Below, in pieces: positions 1-9,813 of a DNA stretch of 19,174 nucleotides. The stretch covers positions 35,180 through 54,353 of the forward strand of contig NW_003120936.1 of the NCBI RefSeq assembly GCF_000003605.2, read 5' to 3'. Numbering within the stretch: the first letter of the stretch is position 1; every line of letters begins with the position of its first letter. Both the position numbers and the translations under genes were made by a program. The notes beneath the pieces are model-generated. The model was given only the letters and a program-made list of their open reading frames with translations, did not search any database and was not told the DNA's origin. The stretch is from Saccoglossus kowalevskii. Lineage: Eukaryota > Hemichordata > Enteropneusta > Harrimaniidae.

Positions 1-41
1 TTTTAGAATTTTGGAGCAAATTGTTCAATATTTGCACAAAT

Positions 42-321
42 CACAAAATAACACAACCAATAGTATGAGTATAGTACTCATGTGCAAACTTACAACTGAA
101 TCAGGCAATATATCAGTGAGGTAACAGCATGAACATGAATAAAAACAAAATGGCCACCAGTTAGCCATTTCTTTTCAAAACTTGAAAAAAATATGATGTG
201 CACCTGTTACTCAATATGCATGATCAGGATACAAAGTTTGAATGAAATCACATTCTGAGTACCTGTTCCTGACACGTTTGGGTATCTGAATTTAGCAATT
301 TTGGAACCAAAATGGCCACCA
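42..321. repeat. Dispersed degenerate repeat, copy A
   Basis: A roughly 180-base stretch from 42 is repeated, diverged, at 2948-3015 plus 3994-4122. Shared blocks in the same order include CACAAAATAACACAACC, GCAAACTT..AACTGAAT, AGTGAGG, AAAATGGCCACCAG, GTGCACCT and CAATATG. A further fragment with ATGATGTGCACCTG sits at 2880-2910, ahead of copy B. The family is unknown to me; it may be an old mobile element or a decayed satellite. Confidence 0.7.
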
Positions 322-326
322 ATATA

Positions 327-526
327 CTGTGAAATAATTTATTTTCACTGGAATTAATTTTCCCTGAAAAGACATTTTGGGTATTTTGTATGGAATTTAT
401 TTTTTACTGATTTTTGGTGAGTTGAATGTAAAATCTAGGAAAAGGGGTAAATTCGCTGGATTTTATTTTTACTGAATCACTCCTTCGGCGAAAATAAATT
501 CAAGGTGAAAATAAAGTATTTTACAG
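327..526. mobile_element. CTGTAAAATAC-type MITE, copy 1
   Basis: A 200-base non-coding element with terminal inverted repeats of about 35 bases, beginning CTGTGAAATAATTTATTTTC and ending with the complement of CTGTAAAATACTTTATTTTC. It is flanked by TA on both sides (325-326 and 527-528), as expected for Tc1/mariner- or pogo-type transposition. Its right edge touches the first unit of the minisatellite. Three related copies occur in this window. Confidence 0.85.
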
Positions 527-528
527 TA

Positions 529-1416
529 AGCAACAATGTACAGGTCTCATACTACTGTACAATTAAATTCCCATAGACAACACTGGTCTCAAATTGCAAC
601 TCCCAGTAGACTTCAATGTACAGGGTTCATACTGCAATTACAATCCATATAGACAACTATGTACAGGTCCTATATTATAAATAAACTCCCCATAACCAAC
701 AATACTACAATTAACCCCTCTCCCCCATAGACAAAAAATGTACAAGTTTCATACTACAATTAAACTCCCCATAGGTGACAATGTACAGTTTCATACTATA
801 ATTAATAAACTCCCATATACAACAATGTACAGGTTTCATACTACAATTAAATTCCCCATAGACAACAATGTACAGTCTCATACTACAATTAATAAACTCC
901 CATATACAACAATGTACAGGTTTCATACTACAATTAAACTCCCCATAGGTGACAATGCACAGTCTCATAATACAATTAAACTCCCCATAGACAACAATGT
1001 ACAGGTCTCATACTACATTTAAACTCCCCATAGATGACAATGTACAGGTCTAATACTACAATTAAACTCCCCAATAAATGACAATGTACAGGTCTAATAC
1101 TACAATTAAACTCCCCATAGACAACAATGTACAGGTCTCATACTACATTTAAACTCCCCATAGGTGACAATGTACAGTCTCATGCATGTACTACAATTAA
1201 ACTCCCCATAGACAACAATGTACAGTCTCATACTACAATTAATAAACTCCCATATACAACAATGTACAGGTTTCAAATTATATTTAAACTCCCCACTGAC
1301 ACAACAATTTACAGGTCTAATACTAGAATTAAACTCCACATAGAGGACAATGTAATGATTTCATACTACAATTAAACTCCCTTTAGACAACAATATCAAA
1401 CTACAATGTACAAACT
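529..1416. repeat. 43-bp minisatellite, about 20 units
   Basis: Tandem repeat with a modal unit of 43 bases, for example from 991 to 1033. Each unit has CAATGTACAG, TCTCATACTACAATTAAA and CTCCCCATAGACAA blocks. A 44-45 base variant with AATTAATAAACTCCCATATA alternates with the standard unit in places, forming a higher-order dimer. Because a dimer is about 87 bases, both strands stay open for 70-95 codons with a repeated peptide. These frames are by-products and not genes. The array lies in the intron downstream of the last TRAPPC11 exon seen. Confidence 0.95.
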
Positions 1417-1804
1417 TAAAAAGCAGGACTATTTCACGCATAGACAAAGTAATATTTGCTTAATTTTTTAAATCAAACAGTGAACAACATCACAGATGTT
1501 GAAAATCCTCCCAAAATGATTCAACTACACTAGTACTGGCAATGTTGGACTCCAAATGCACAAGTCTACCATTTTAAAAACAAGCTGGATTCTGCTAAAA
1601 TTCTACTCACAAATCTAAAGCTAGCTTATTCTAGTATTACATGCCATCCTGTGCAAAAAGATGTTTTCAAAATAGAGGGCCATCACATTCAGGCTTACAT
1701 GACCCAACATGTTGAACCCAATTCTAATCATGATGGGGAATGTTACCTCTTATAATAATAAAGTCATACGAATGAAAAACACACACACATGTAGCAAACA
1801 TTAC
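1417..1804. other. Intron sequence, nothing recognised
   Basis: AT-rich intron between the minisatellite and the last TRAPPC11 exon. The only pattern is a short ACACACAC run near 1780. A GT donor-like site near 1744 has no matching acceptor or conserved coding, so no exon is called. Confidence 0.6.
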
Positions 1805-1885
1805 CTTAAGGACATATTTAGTATAGATGTGAGTAATGCACACCATCTTTCAACACGATAATCCCATGTTACTCTATCCAATAAT
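1805..1885 (-). CDS. TRAPPC11: TRAPPC11 internal exon (last one in window)
   Basis: 81-base exon with a TTGCAG acceptor and GTAAT donor. It encodes LLDRVTWDYRVERWCALL and TSILNMSLR, aligned with vertebrate [22 protein letters not shown]. This is the least conserved exon in the window: the Trp pair of the GWW motif is Trp-Cys here. It ends after two bases of an arginine codon, so at least one more exon is required to the left of position 1. Confidence 0.9.
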
Positions 1886-2179
1886 CTGCAATCAAAAACA
1901 AATTCATCTGTCACATTGTTATTTATTTATTTACTTTATTCTGCATGCAGCCATGATAATACAATCTTATCCAATATACCGACGTCACTGTCTTCAGTAG
2001 AGCATAATCTATTGTGAAAATATTGTGAATGCTATAAAGCTACTGCCAGTAGGAAAATCTATTCCAACAACATCAATATAATTATTATCAAAATAATATT
2101 TGGATAAGGAATTTAAGGATAATGCTCAATATATAAGGCAGCTGTTACCGTGGTAGTTTTTGTACCAATACTGACTTAC

Positions 2180-2234
2180 GTTAATGCTTTGTTATAATCC
2201 TTGGCATGATAATACTCTTCTCCCATTTGAACCA
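2180..2234 (-). CDS. TRAPPC11: TRAPPC11 internal exon (foie gras domain)
   Basis: 55-base exon with a TTACAG acceptor and GTAAGT donor. It encodes (M)VQMGEEYYHAKDYNKAL, one of the strongest family signatures (vertebrate MVQMGEEYYYAKDYTKAL). It completes the split methionine codon and ends within a threonine codon where vertebrates have lysine. Confidence 0.95.
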
Positions 2235-2947
2235 CTGTAAACAAAGTATAATACAATGTATAGTGCACAGAGGTTAACAAAACAAAGATGAAACATGTAT
2301 AACGCCCTCAAACTGATACTATGAAGAATCTTTCTTTCTTTTTTTATTTGAGATGCAGGGATTTGTTCATTTAAAATGAATAATAATTCTTGCACCAAAT
2401 TCTCAAAAAAATTATTAAATGTATGCTAATAATTCAAAATTTTAATCCATTAATTCACACTCTAACATTTAAATGCATAAAAAATAAAGAAAATAATTAT
2501 CAAGCAATTTGTTTTTAAAACAAGCATTGACAATGCTCAGGCCTTTGTTCTCTATATACTGCCAAATTCACTACTAGCAGCAATCCAGTAGTGTGGGTGT
2601 ACAATTGACTAAATAGTGCTGTGATGCAATCAGTCATTGCTGGCTATGAACTGTAATGGGCTGAGCATATTTGATTGAATCACTAAAATGCAATGTGCAA
2701 CCAAAATATAGTATGTAGAATTATTGTTTGTTTGAACGAAATCATGCAAGCCATCTCAGAAAACAGTTTTTTGGATTTTAGACAAAATGACTGTCAATCA
2801 AAATTTGATCAAGTCACATGATATAACACAATCTATGGTATCAATATTAGTGACAAATCGGTAGTGACATGAATTAGGGTATATGATGTGCACCTGTAAC
2901 TCAATATGTATTTCAGGTTTTTAGACAAAATGGCTGTAAATTCTAAA
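2235..2947. other. Intron sequence with weak repeat fragments
   Basis: AT-rich intron. The part from about 2740 has blocks resembling the dispersed repeat (GACAAAATGACTGTCAATC, and ATGATGTGCACCTG at 2884), which suggests rearranged or tandem remains. A 68-codon minus-strand open frame over 2192-2398 merely runs through the exon at 2180-2234. Confidence 0.5.
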
Positions 2948-3015
2948 CACAAAATAACACAACCTACAGTATTACCTAAGAATGTAGTACTTGTATGCAA
3001 ACTTTTAACTGAATA

Positions 3016-3993
3016 TACCGGATTCTGCCGTAAATTCGCTCTGTGCCGTTAAACTGCAGTTTGGATTTAAAAAAAAATAAAATGGGACCCTTTTTGAAGG
3101 TGTTTTTGTAATCTTTCCTGATGCCTAAAAGTTTCACCATAGTTATTGATGCCTATTCAAGAATATGGTGTTTATTGTGACTAGCATGAATGGGTTAAGC
3201 TTCATTTCGAAAATGAGCTGTTATCACTGTAAACAATGTTAATTCATTCTTCAAATGCTCAGTTTATCTTTTGCAAACAACTACATGTAATTTTTTTTAT
3301 TTAAAAACAAATCATGATGCTTTCCCATCAAAATCCAAGCCAAAAGATCGTACAACAACATCTGCAAATCTCTTCCATGCTGCGTTCAATAACATTAACA
3401 TATTTAAACAAGCTATGGTAATTTGAACATGTTGGCATCATTCATCATTTTGATTGGTAAATTAGCAATTTGACCTGTCAGGTCAAAGAACACCGTCTCA
3501 GGTCAAAACATGGCAGATAGTCATTTCTACAGCATCGAGCGTATAAAAAAATGAGACTGGAATCATTCGCTTACGATGAAAGTTTATTTTTTGCCTGTTA
3601 TTATAGGTAATAGTCAACAATTGTGAAACGCAGCATGACCAGATTGCGCTACCGCGATCATTTGCTACTAAGCAATGCAGTTGTGTTTAGAATACACATG
3701 TATACTGTCGTTACTAATAAAATGAAAAAAAAAATTGTATTTGGAGCACAAGGTTCGTTAGTGTGATTTTTTGAAGAAAGATGCACTGGGTGACATCGTA
3801 ATGAAATTTTAGGCGATCTGTTTTAATCCAGCAAAGAAAAATGTATAAAATTTTAGATTAGCTTCTGCAATAGTTTCTTTCGTTTTGGGTGGTCCAATCG
3901 CCTGCATTGAAAGTCGGCATAGGTGGATTTTTCAATGAAAATATAAGTTCCCCAAGATTTTTCTGATGGGTGAATTTACGACAGAATCTGTTA
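3016..3993. mobile_element. Non-autonomous DNA transposon, 978 bp, nested in a repeat
   Basis: The termini are inverted repeats with 19 of 22 matches: TACCGGATTCTGCCGTAAATTC at the left and the complement of TAACAGATTCTGTCGTAAATTC at the right. The interior is AT-rich and has no long open frame. Both flanks continue in a related copy of the interrupted repeat near position 1, which confirms that this is an insertion. The target-site duplication is not clear: ATA stands on the left and TTA on the right, so the exact ends may shift by a few bases. The superfamily is undetermined. Confidence 0.7.
3469..3505. promoter_or_regulatory. AGGTCA half-site cluster (weak candidate)
   Basis: A perfect inverted repeat, TGACCTGTCAGGTCA, is followed 14 bases later by another AGGTCA. 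AGGTCA is the nuclear-receptor half-site; here the first two are arranged as an everted repeat with three-base spacing. It sits inside the 978-bp insertion, so it may be only a palindrome of that element. Function is speculative. Confidence 0.2.
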
Positions 3994-4507
3994 TTAGTGA
4001 GGAATCATCATGGCTATGTATAAAAACATAATGGCCACCAGTCGGCCATTTTGGTTCACATCTTAAAGAAAATAAGAGGTGCACCTATAACCCAATATGT
4101 ATGATCATAATACAATGTTGGTCTGTTAAGCTCTGAGAAACGATCCAGGACAAGTTCAAATGGCAATGAAACAGGAAATAAAAACATGCAAAACTTGACA
4201 TGTTTGATAAATTATTTTAGAAATTACATTCACCATCATTTGCCAAGTACATCTCTGGTGATCAGAGACAATTTTTACATAAATTTAACTACAGGCATAT
4301 TTTAAAGCAGTCAATGTGGATGGAATAAGAAAGCATCTCCTTCAGCTTGAATGACTTCGGTGCCATATTGTTGGAAGTTGATGTGGTAGCAATGAATTTT
4401 CAACTTCTTTGATTAGTCAAGCCCTGTCAGTTGAATATTCTGGGTTGGTATTCCATAAATTTATCAATGTTTTAGTACAAGATTGCTACTGAAACTGATG
4501 TACTTAC

Positions 4508-4586
4508 TTAGATATCTCTTCATTCTTGCTGACTTGTATTTTTTGAATTGGGCAACAGCACTACTGAGGAGAGGAATGATGATCCA
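4508..4586 (-). CDS. TRAPPC11: TRAPPC11 internal exon (foie gras domain)
   Basis: 79-base exon with a TTACAG acceptor and a GTAAGT donor. It encodes WIIIPLLSSAVAQFKKYK and SARMKRYL, matching the vertebrate EIIITLLSNAVAQFKKYK segment. It starts in phase 0 and ends with the first base of the methionine codon completed in the next exon. An AAAC microsatellite sits in the intron immediately upstream of the acceptor. Confidence 0.94.
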
Positions 4587-4613
4587 CTGTAACAAACAAA
4601 CAAACAAACAAAC
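4587..4613. repeat. AAAC microsatellite
   Basis: A short run of AACA/AAAC units sits directly upstream (in gene direction) of a TRAPPC11 acceptor. On the minus strand it reads as GTTT repeats and may serve as the pyrimidine-rich tract. Confidence 0.85.
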
Positions 4614-5091
4614 AATGATTCAAGAGTTAAGTAACTGTGTACAACAGAAGCAGTGAGAGAATGGGCCATGGTGAAGATCAATCTTTTTCACCATTTTGTA
4701 AAGCCTATTTAAAGTTAAAGCGCTATATTTTTATCGAAATGTTTTTTTTTTTATAACGTTTGGTTAAAATGTAAAAAAATAACCTATACCTCTTCCCTCC
4801 TCATTTTAGACAAATGTAGAAATTGTTGCTGAAAAAAATTGTCTCTTTGCTAATAAAACAGGATGCATCCTCATCAAAATGTAATCTTGGTATACAGGGG
4901 CTATAATACACATAATTGTGTACAAAGGGTATTTATTTATAATATGGCTGAAAAGGTAATTTACTGGTAAATTACCCAGCCTACTGCAAGTCTCAATCAT
5001 CTATTGAATACTGCCCTCTAGTGGCAATGAATACAAAACATTGAATCATATGTTAGTAGATATAAAAGCAATAAATGAGAGTGAATCTTAC
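4614..5091. other. Intron sequence, nothing recognised
   Basis: AT-rich intron of TRAPPC11 with T runs near 4743. The 64-codon open frame on the minus strand has no recognisable features. Confidence 0.6.
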
Positions 5092-5262
5092 CGAATGATC
5101 AACTTGTAACTCTTTATACTGTAAAGCTTGAATTCCATCTTTCTCCTTAGCAGGGTCAGGAGGGTCAATGCTTTGGTGACCTTGTCGCCATGGACGCTGA
5201 CCATAATACTCTAGCTTGTCAGCATCTTCTAATGGATTCGGGTCAGGCATAACTGTTGCTGA
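5092..5262 (-). CDS. TRAPPC11: TRAPPC11 internal exon (foie gras domain)
   Basis: 171-base exon, exactly 57 codons, with phase 0 at both ends, a TTTCACAG acceptor and a GTAAG donor. It encodes [39 protein letters not shown] and [18 protein letters not shown]. The YGQRPWRQG motif is diagnostic of the family. Because the exon is a whole number of codons, skipping it would keep the frame. The internal methionine is not a translation start. Confidence 0.95.
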
Positions 5263-6228
5263 CTGTGAAATGAAACACAGGGTGTGTCAAGTAGATCATG
5301 TGTCAAACACAGCAGCACATAGCATTGTGAAATAGACGTAAAACACAGCACATAACATTGTCCAAAATGTCCAAACGGAAAACATGAAGTGTTAGAACAA
5401 TTTGAAGATTTACCATACTCGTCAAACGGTTAACCATGCTAAGTGCTCCCCTCCCCCACTCTTGGGGCATTTCTATTTTCAGGTTTATGTTCTGCTAAAT
5501 GCCAACTCCTTCCTAAATGCTCCAAATTTGAATGTCTAGTCATAAAACCTGGTCTTTGAGCATTGTTTGATTTTTCCGAATATTGGTACCGATAATCAAA
5601 TTTAAACAACAAAGCTAATGATGAATCTCTTAAATGTTTTCCCTTATTCTCTAATAATTTTACACTGTAAATTCTGGTATGTGAATAATATTGTAATAAA
5701 ACATGCATATTTTTTGTGTTCATTTCTGTTTTGACATTGTAAAAATGTTGTGCAAATCAATGGCAATGCAGCTCATTTCGCAATTTTAATTCTACCAAAA
5801 AAGATGTACTATTTCCTCTAATCTGACACATGGTGAACGAAAATTGTCTTTTAACCAATTTTTTAGTGGGGTGTTCGACTAAGCATCCGCACCCCCCCCC
5901 CCCCTCCCCGCTAAAAAAGCATGATTTTGTAAGTTGAGTACACTATCCTACATTCTAAATGTTGGAGTAAATGATATATAATGTCCCCTATTGGTATGCT
6001 CTGTTACCGGTAGAAGCAAATGTGCTTTACGTAGTGTATAAAACACATTCAACGATCTAGCATACAATAAATGCAATTTTTGTTTTTTTGTGCACTTCTA
6101 ATAGAGCAAATATAGTAGTCATTTTCATATAGGCATGTGTTGGCATGACAACTGCAATGCTTGGTAAATTAGTTTTGCCAAATTAGCCCAAAATCTTCAA
6201 ACGTTCCTGGAAATAACAAGAAACTTAC
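5263..6228. other. Intron sequence with a short duplication and a C tract
   Basis: AT-rich TRAPPC11 intron. Near 5310-5360 a 20-base phrase (AACACAGCAGCACATAGCAT) recurs slightly altered as AACACAGCACATAACAT. A 13-base C run lies at 5892-5904. The 94-codon minus-strand frame at 5439-5723 shows no protein-like features. Confidence 0.6.
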
Positions 6229-6370
6229 ATGACAGAGTCCTCTACATAGGTGTTTTCTGTTGACAGCATGGTAAGCTGCTTGCTGATAATAAAAACCAGG
6301 ATGCTGAGTCTGTATTGCATTTAAACCAGCTCTAATGGCCTCATCAAATAAATCACCAAAAATCTGAAAT
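6229..6370 (-). CDS. TRAPPC11: TRAPPC11 internal exon (foie gras domain)
   Basis: 142-base exon with a TTGCAG acceptor and GTAAGT donor. It encodes [36 protein letters not shown] and [11 protein letters not shown]. The FGDLFDEAI and GFYYQQAAY motifs are among the most conserved in TRAPPC11. A second AG eight bases inside the exon would break the frame, so the outer acceptor is chosen. It ends in phase 0. Confidence 0.95.
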
Positions 6371-6902
6371 CTGCAAAATGAATAAACTTAGGGTACTTTA
6401 TCAAATTAAATGTGCTATCCTGGCATCAACTGGGCAAATACTGTAAACCAAGCAAGGCAAAATTTTGCAAAAATCACCAACACTTTTTGTCATGAATAAA
6501 TCTTGCCTACTGGCTTTGGGTAGGGTATGGGTGATAGCAACCTCAAGACCTCAAGTGGGAGTTGAAATCAGAAAATATTGATCAAATTGTCCAATGTAAC
6601 AATCACCATGCTCCTATTGACGAATAGAGGGCGCTACACAGAGAATTTGTATAATTTATGTCATTGAAAATTAAATTATTAAATGCAAAGCTAAAATTAT
6701 TTTCACATGCATCAACTTCCAGATTATTTTGTATATCATAGCATCCATCATTTGAATAAAAAGACGAGATAAAAAAATTCTTGTTTATATATAATATGCC
6801 AATAAAACACTCAAAGGCAATGTCTGAAAACAAACAAAATAATTTTAAGAACATGCACTTGAGGGCAGTATTACAGTTGCAGTGTAAATACTTGTGACTT
6901 AC
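6371..6902. other. Intron sequence, nothing recognised
   Basis: AT-rich intron. A 102-codon minus-strand open frame (6603-6911) overlaps the end of the next exon but in a frame unrelated to it. It is rich in Phe, Asn and Ser, as expected for AT-rich non-coding DNA. Confidence 0.6.
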
Positions 6903-7036
6903 TGTTTGCACATCCAGGCGGAATGTTCAAATGCTAATTCAGAACATCCAGTTTTATTTTTATAGAAGTCCACATGTTTTCGAAACTGAGATATGGCATC
7001 CAATGGAGCATTGTGGTGAAATGACAATTTACAAAT
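6903..7036 (-). CDS. TRAPPC11: TRAPPC11 internal exon (foie gras domain)
   Basis: 134-base exon with a TTACAG acceptor and GTAAGT donor. It encodes [30 protein letters not shown] and [15 protein letters not shown], matching the vertebrate HNTPLDAIAQFRKH and ELSFEHDAWM segments in the helical-repeat (TPR-like) part of the protein. It starts in phase 0 and ends inside the glutamine codon. Confidence 0.95.
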
Positions 7037-7731
7037 CTGTAACAAACAAGACAAAAGCAAAATCGTTTATTATTTTTTCAATGGAAGAACAAATCTGAAA
7101 ATATGACTAATGTACTGGTAAAATACTGGTTAGACCAGGGTTAAGTGCATCAGAATCTTCTGTAATAGTATTATATGCAGACGACATGTGACAGGAAGGA
7201 AACTATCATTCTCTTATTATTTTTCATTCACAATTTTATAGTTTTTTCCTGGCTGTATTGAATTGGCATTACTCCTTAGGAAAATTGCATTTTATCAATT
7301 TCTTTTATCATATTACAATAAGACCAGTAGAGTATAACCACAGTGAAATACTGCACAGAAACACACAGATATTATCACTTTAAATGTATAACATTATAGT
7401 GTAAATATTTTTTCATAGTTCATACACTATACATACAAAATACTGTTGAATTTACATAACTAGAAATGTTTGCTATTCCTTGATTTTAAAGCATTTACAA
7501 AAACAAATTTTCACTATAAATCCCTGACTTAAGGACACCAGTGTTTTCTTGCCTTGTGAAGTAAAGAAAATGTGTCCTCTTGTGAAATTAGTGATTTACA
7601 TATTATAATTATAATAAAATATTTTTCTGTGTTCATGGCACTTTTTATTTCTGATAATGACATGGTGCATATATTGAACTAATAAAATGAAGATTCATTG
7701 CTGACCAATCACAATGGTGTCTAAAATTTAC
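7037..7731. other. Intron sequence, nothing recognised
   Basis: AT-rich TRAPPC11 intron without open frames, repeats or conserved blocks that I can identify. Confidence 0.6.
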
Positions 7732-7828
7732 CTTGTAGTTGATGAAACCCGATATTGACTTGATTTCCAGCATGTTAGTGTCATGTGCTCGTAGTTCACT
7801 TACATAGGCATAGGCTACCTTGTACTGT
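7732..7828 (-). CDS. TRAPPC11: TRAPPC11 internal exon
   Basis: 97-base exon with a TTCAG acceptor and GTAAAT donor. It encodes [18 protein letters not shown] and [14 protein letters not shown]. The ELRAHDTN and GFINYK motifs are family hallmarks, at the entry to the annotated foie gras domain. It ends in phase 0. The apparent upstream methionine in the same open frame is intronic and is not a start. Confidence 0.95.
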
Positions 7829-8390
7829 CTGAATAAACAATACAAGAAACAATTACATCACAAAACAGAATATATGAATGGCAGAGTCATTCATTATGTT
7901 TTTTTCAACTCTATAATGTTTATTATTACATATGTACTGCAGTTTATTTTGATTCGTCCCTGAAATCAAAATTGGTATTTCCACACCTCATATGCAAATG
8001 AGGTCTGAGACCAAGCAAAGTAGTCCCTTCAGGAGTACCGTTTTTCAAAACATGGCAGAAATAAACAATATTAAGAAGTACGATATTTTTCTCTTGGGGT
8101 ACATGAATAAACTTGCCGAGTGAAATGAAATTTGAACAACAGTAATGGTACCTTTAGCCAGCCACTTATTTTGACAAAAACTAATTTGCATATCACCCAT
8201 GCAATAATGTTTTCGGTATTTTCACGGTCAATATGCAAATGAACATGGTATTTCCATCGGCTACCGAACTATTTTTATTTTGTGAACACATTTTCGTCTG
8301 CTATTTTTGTCCGGTTCATATCGTCAGGCAACATTTTTGGCATGTCAGGTGTACATCACATAGAATACTACGATTAGGAGAACTTAATGT
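7829..8390. other. Intron sequence with octamer-like motifs
   Basis: Non-coding sequence with three ATGCAAAT or ATTTGCAT octamers (near 7993, 8186 and 8231). The first is inside a small palindrome, CCTCATATGCAAATGAGG. It may be the left part of the decayed element that follows, but no terminus was found. Confidence 0.4.
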
Positions 8391-8849
8391 ATGTTGACCA
8401 CCTGGAAACTGAGTTTTATAAACCTTGAAGGGCTCTCGGAAGATCCACCAGCAGTGAAATCAGCGATTACTATGCAGCCGCAACTATCAACATCGAGATA
8501 CCAGGTTTCTGCTGGCGACGTTGCGGTGTTACTCAGTTCCAAATAAAAATTACAAACACCGAAAGAGCAACATTTTAACCAGTTACCAAGACTCAGTCAA
8601 TCCACGACCAGCAAGCAACATCACACACAAAGTTGCAGCGTGCAGCTAAGCCACAACCGCTGTCAACGAAAGTCATCCCGTCAGTGGAGTACCGCAGTTG
8701 CACGGCATGTTTGCCAATGCACAATTCTGTGGCGGAACTTTTAACTTCAACATAAACTGTGTATCATAGTCGTCCAGTTCAGTTTTGATTCTGTCGTGGT
8801 CCCAACTAAACGTCCACGAGTTATTTATTCGGACAGTGACTCAGATTAG
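8391..8849 (+). pseudogene. Decayed recombinase-like tail, possibly Crypton (tyrosine recombinase)
   Basis: A GC-richer patch that looks like broken coding sequence on the plus strand. One frame is open from 8458 to a TAA at 8647 and continues in the same frame to a TAG at 8767. It includes KHRKSNILTSYQDSVN, which resembles the GHR..SL.SY nucleophile region of tyrosine recombinases, and later QLHGMFANAQFCGGTFNFNI. A second frame, shifted, holds VVVPTKRPRVIYSDSDSD and a stop at 8847, like a basic and acidic C-terminal tail. An overlapping 51-codon frame with a start at 8391 and stop at 8544 may be part of the same gene after a shift. The F.G.TFN and lysine-arginine/SDSD endings recall invertebrate Crypton or DUF3504 proteins, but this is from memory and tentative. 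It is in any case non-functional. Confidence 0.35.
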
Positions 8850-9033
8850 ACGTCTGATTATTTTAATTTCAAACAAACAGTGACACTCGTTTTCCGAGCG
8901 CGTTCTACACTGACACGCGCTGCTAGGGCGTAACACTATATTGGAACATATTAATGGGCAATGGGGTTCTCCGACCTAAATTCCATCCCGGTTTGTTGCA
9001 CGTTATTTCTTTAATATAAAATAATCAAATATG

Positions 9034-9103
9034 GATGCGGTGTATTCTGCTGTACTTTCACTCGCTTCGCTCATGAAAGTACGGCCGCAGGATACACCGC
9101 ATC
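9034..9103. repeat. Long DNA hairpin with CTCGCTTCGCTC loop
   Basis: The arms 9034-9060 and 9074-9103 pair as GATGCGGTGTAT with ATACACCGCATC, CTGC with GCAG, and GTACTTTCA with TGAAAGTAC, with small mismatches between. The loop is 13 bases. Outer flanks also show weaker inverted matches (TTTGTTGC on the left, GCAACAAA on the right near 9130). This looks like a terminus or core of a foldback transposon; no coding is present. Confidence 0.8.
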
Positions 9104-9813
9104 ACTCGTGAAAATAACTTCCATACGCAACAAAAGCCACGGGCAGGGTGTGGGGTTCTGTCATATTATTAATCTAGTAGATACTATGAAGGTATCATGA
9201 AAGCATGATAACCTTAGTATTGTACATCTTTGTTCTGCTTGTAGTAATAATTTAATGAGAAAGTCTGAAATGGCAACAAGAAACCTTTTGTGTTGTGTAA
9301 AAGTTTGCTATATTCTGTGACACTAAAGCACTTCTCTGTGCAATGTATGTAAACAAAGGAAAGTATTCAAAGTTATATAGTATGACATGTCAAGGTTGGT
9401 GATGTAGTTTACTCAGAATAAGAGAAACTAGCGTGGATATGTTTTGTAACAAATACAGATACAGTTTTTTATATAATGGTAATTTGTTTTCAGTTCTAGA
9501 TGTATAATATTACTTGATAACCCTCTGAGTGCCAAAGTCAACTTTCATCACACTTCACAAATTTTAAACTCACATAAATTTTTATTTAATTTTTCCAAGA
9601 TTTTAATCAAGACATATAGCCAATAAGAAATTATGTCCATTTGTTTCAAAATTATCCCACAAAATTTGAAAAAAAAATTATCCCCCAAAAATATGGTGGT
9701 CAGAAGGTTATTCCGGGTAGTATAGTCTCAATAATTTTAGGAAAGAGTTCAGACAAACCAATATCGGATAGAATAACATTTTAATAGGCTAGTATGGACA
9801 TAATAAATTTATT
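9104..9813. other. Intron sequence, nothing firm
   Basis: AT-rich intron. A stretch near 9520-9710 (AACCCTCTGAGTGCCAAAGT onward, ending GGTTATTCCGGG) looks like a decayed interspersed repeat, but no second copy lies in the window. Confidence 0.4.

Larger units (their letters stand above)
2948..4122. repeat. Dispersed degenerate repeat, copy B (split by an insertion)
   Basis: 2948-3015 matches copy A from 42 onward up to AACTGAAT. The match resumes at 3994 with TTAGTGAGG and continues through AATGGCCACCAGTCGGCCAT and AGGTGCACCTATAACCCAAT to about 4122. The 978 bases between have their own terminal inverted repeats, so copy B was present before the insertion. Confidence 0.7.

Noticed and set aside
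711-1375. Four overlapping open frames on both strands with repeated peptides
   Set aside because: They are by-products of the 43-bp minisatellite, whose dimer of about 87 bases keeps frames open on both strands; there is no gene-like composition.
529-1416. CRISPR-like array
   Set aside because: The whole unit repeats, with no unique spacers, and the DNA is animal genomic.
1744-1804. A further TRAPPC11 exon ending at the GT near 1743
   Set aside because: No acceptor or TRAPPC11-like residues precede it.
5439-5723. 94-codon minus-strand open frame between TRAPPC11 exons
   Set aside because: It has no conserved motif, no splice-compatible phase and no match to the expected TRAPPC11 order, which is complete without it.
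6603-6911. 102-codon minus-strand frame as an extended TRAPPC11 exon
   Set aside because: The real exon donor at 6902 is supported by phase and homology, and the frame differs from the exon frame.
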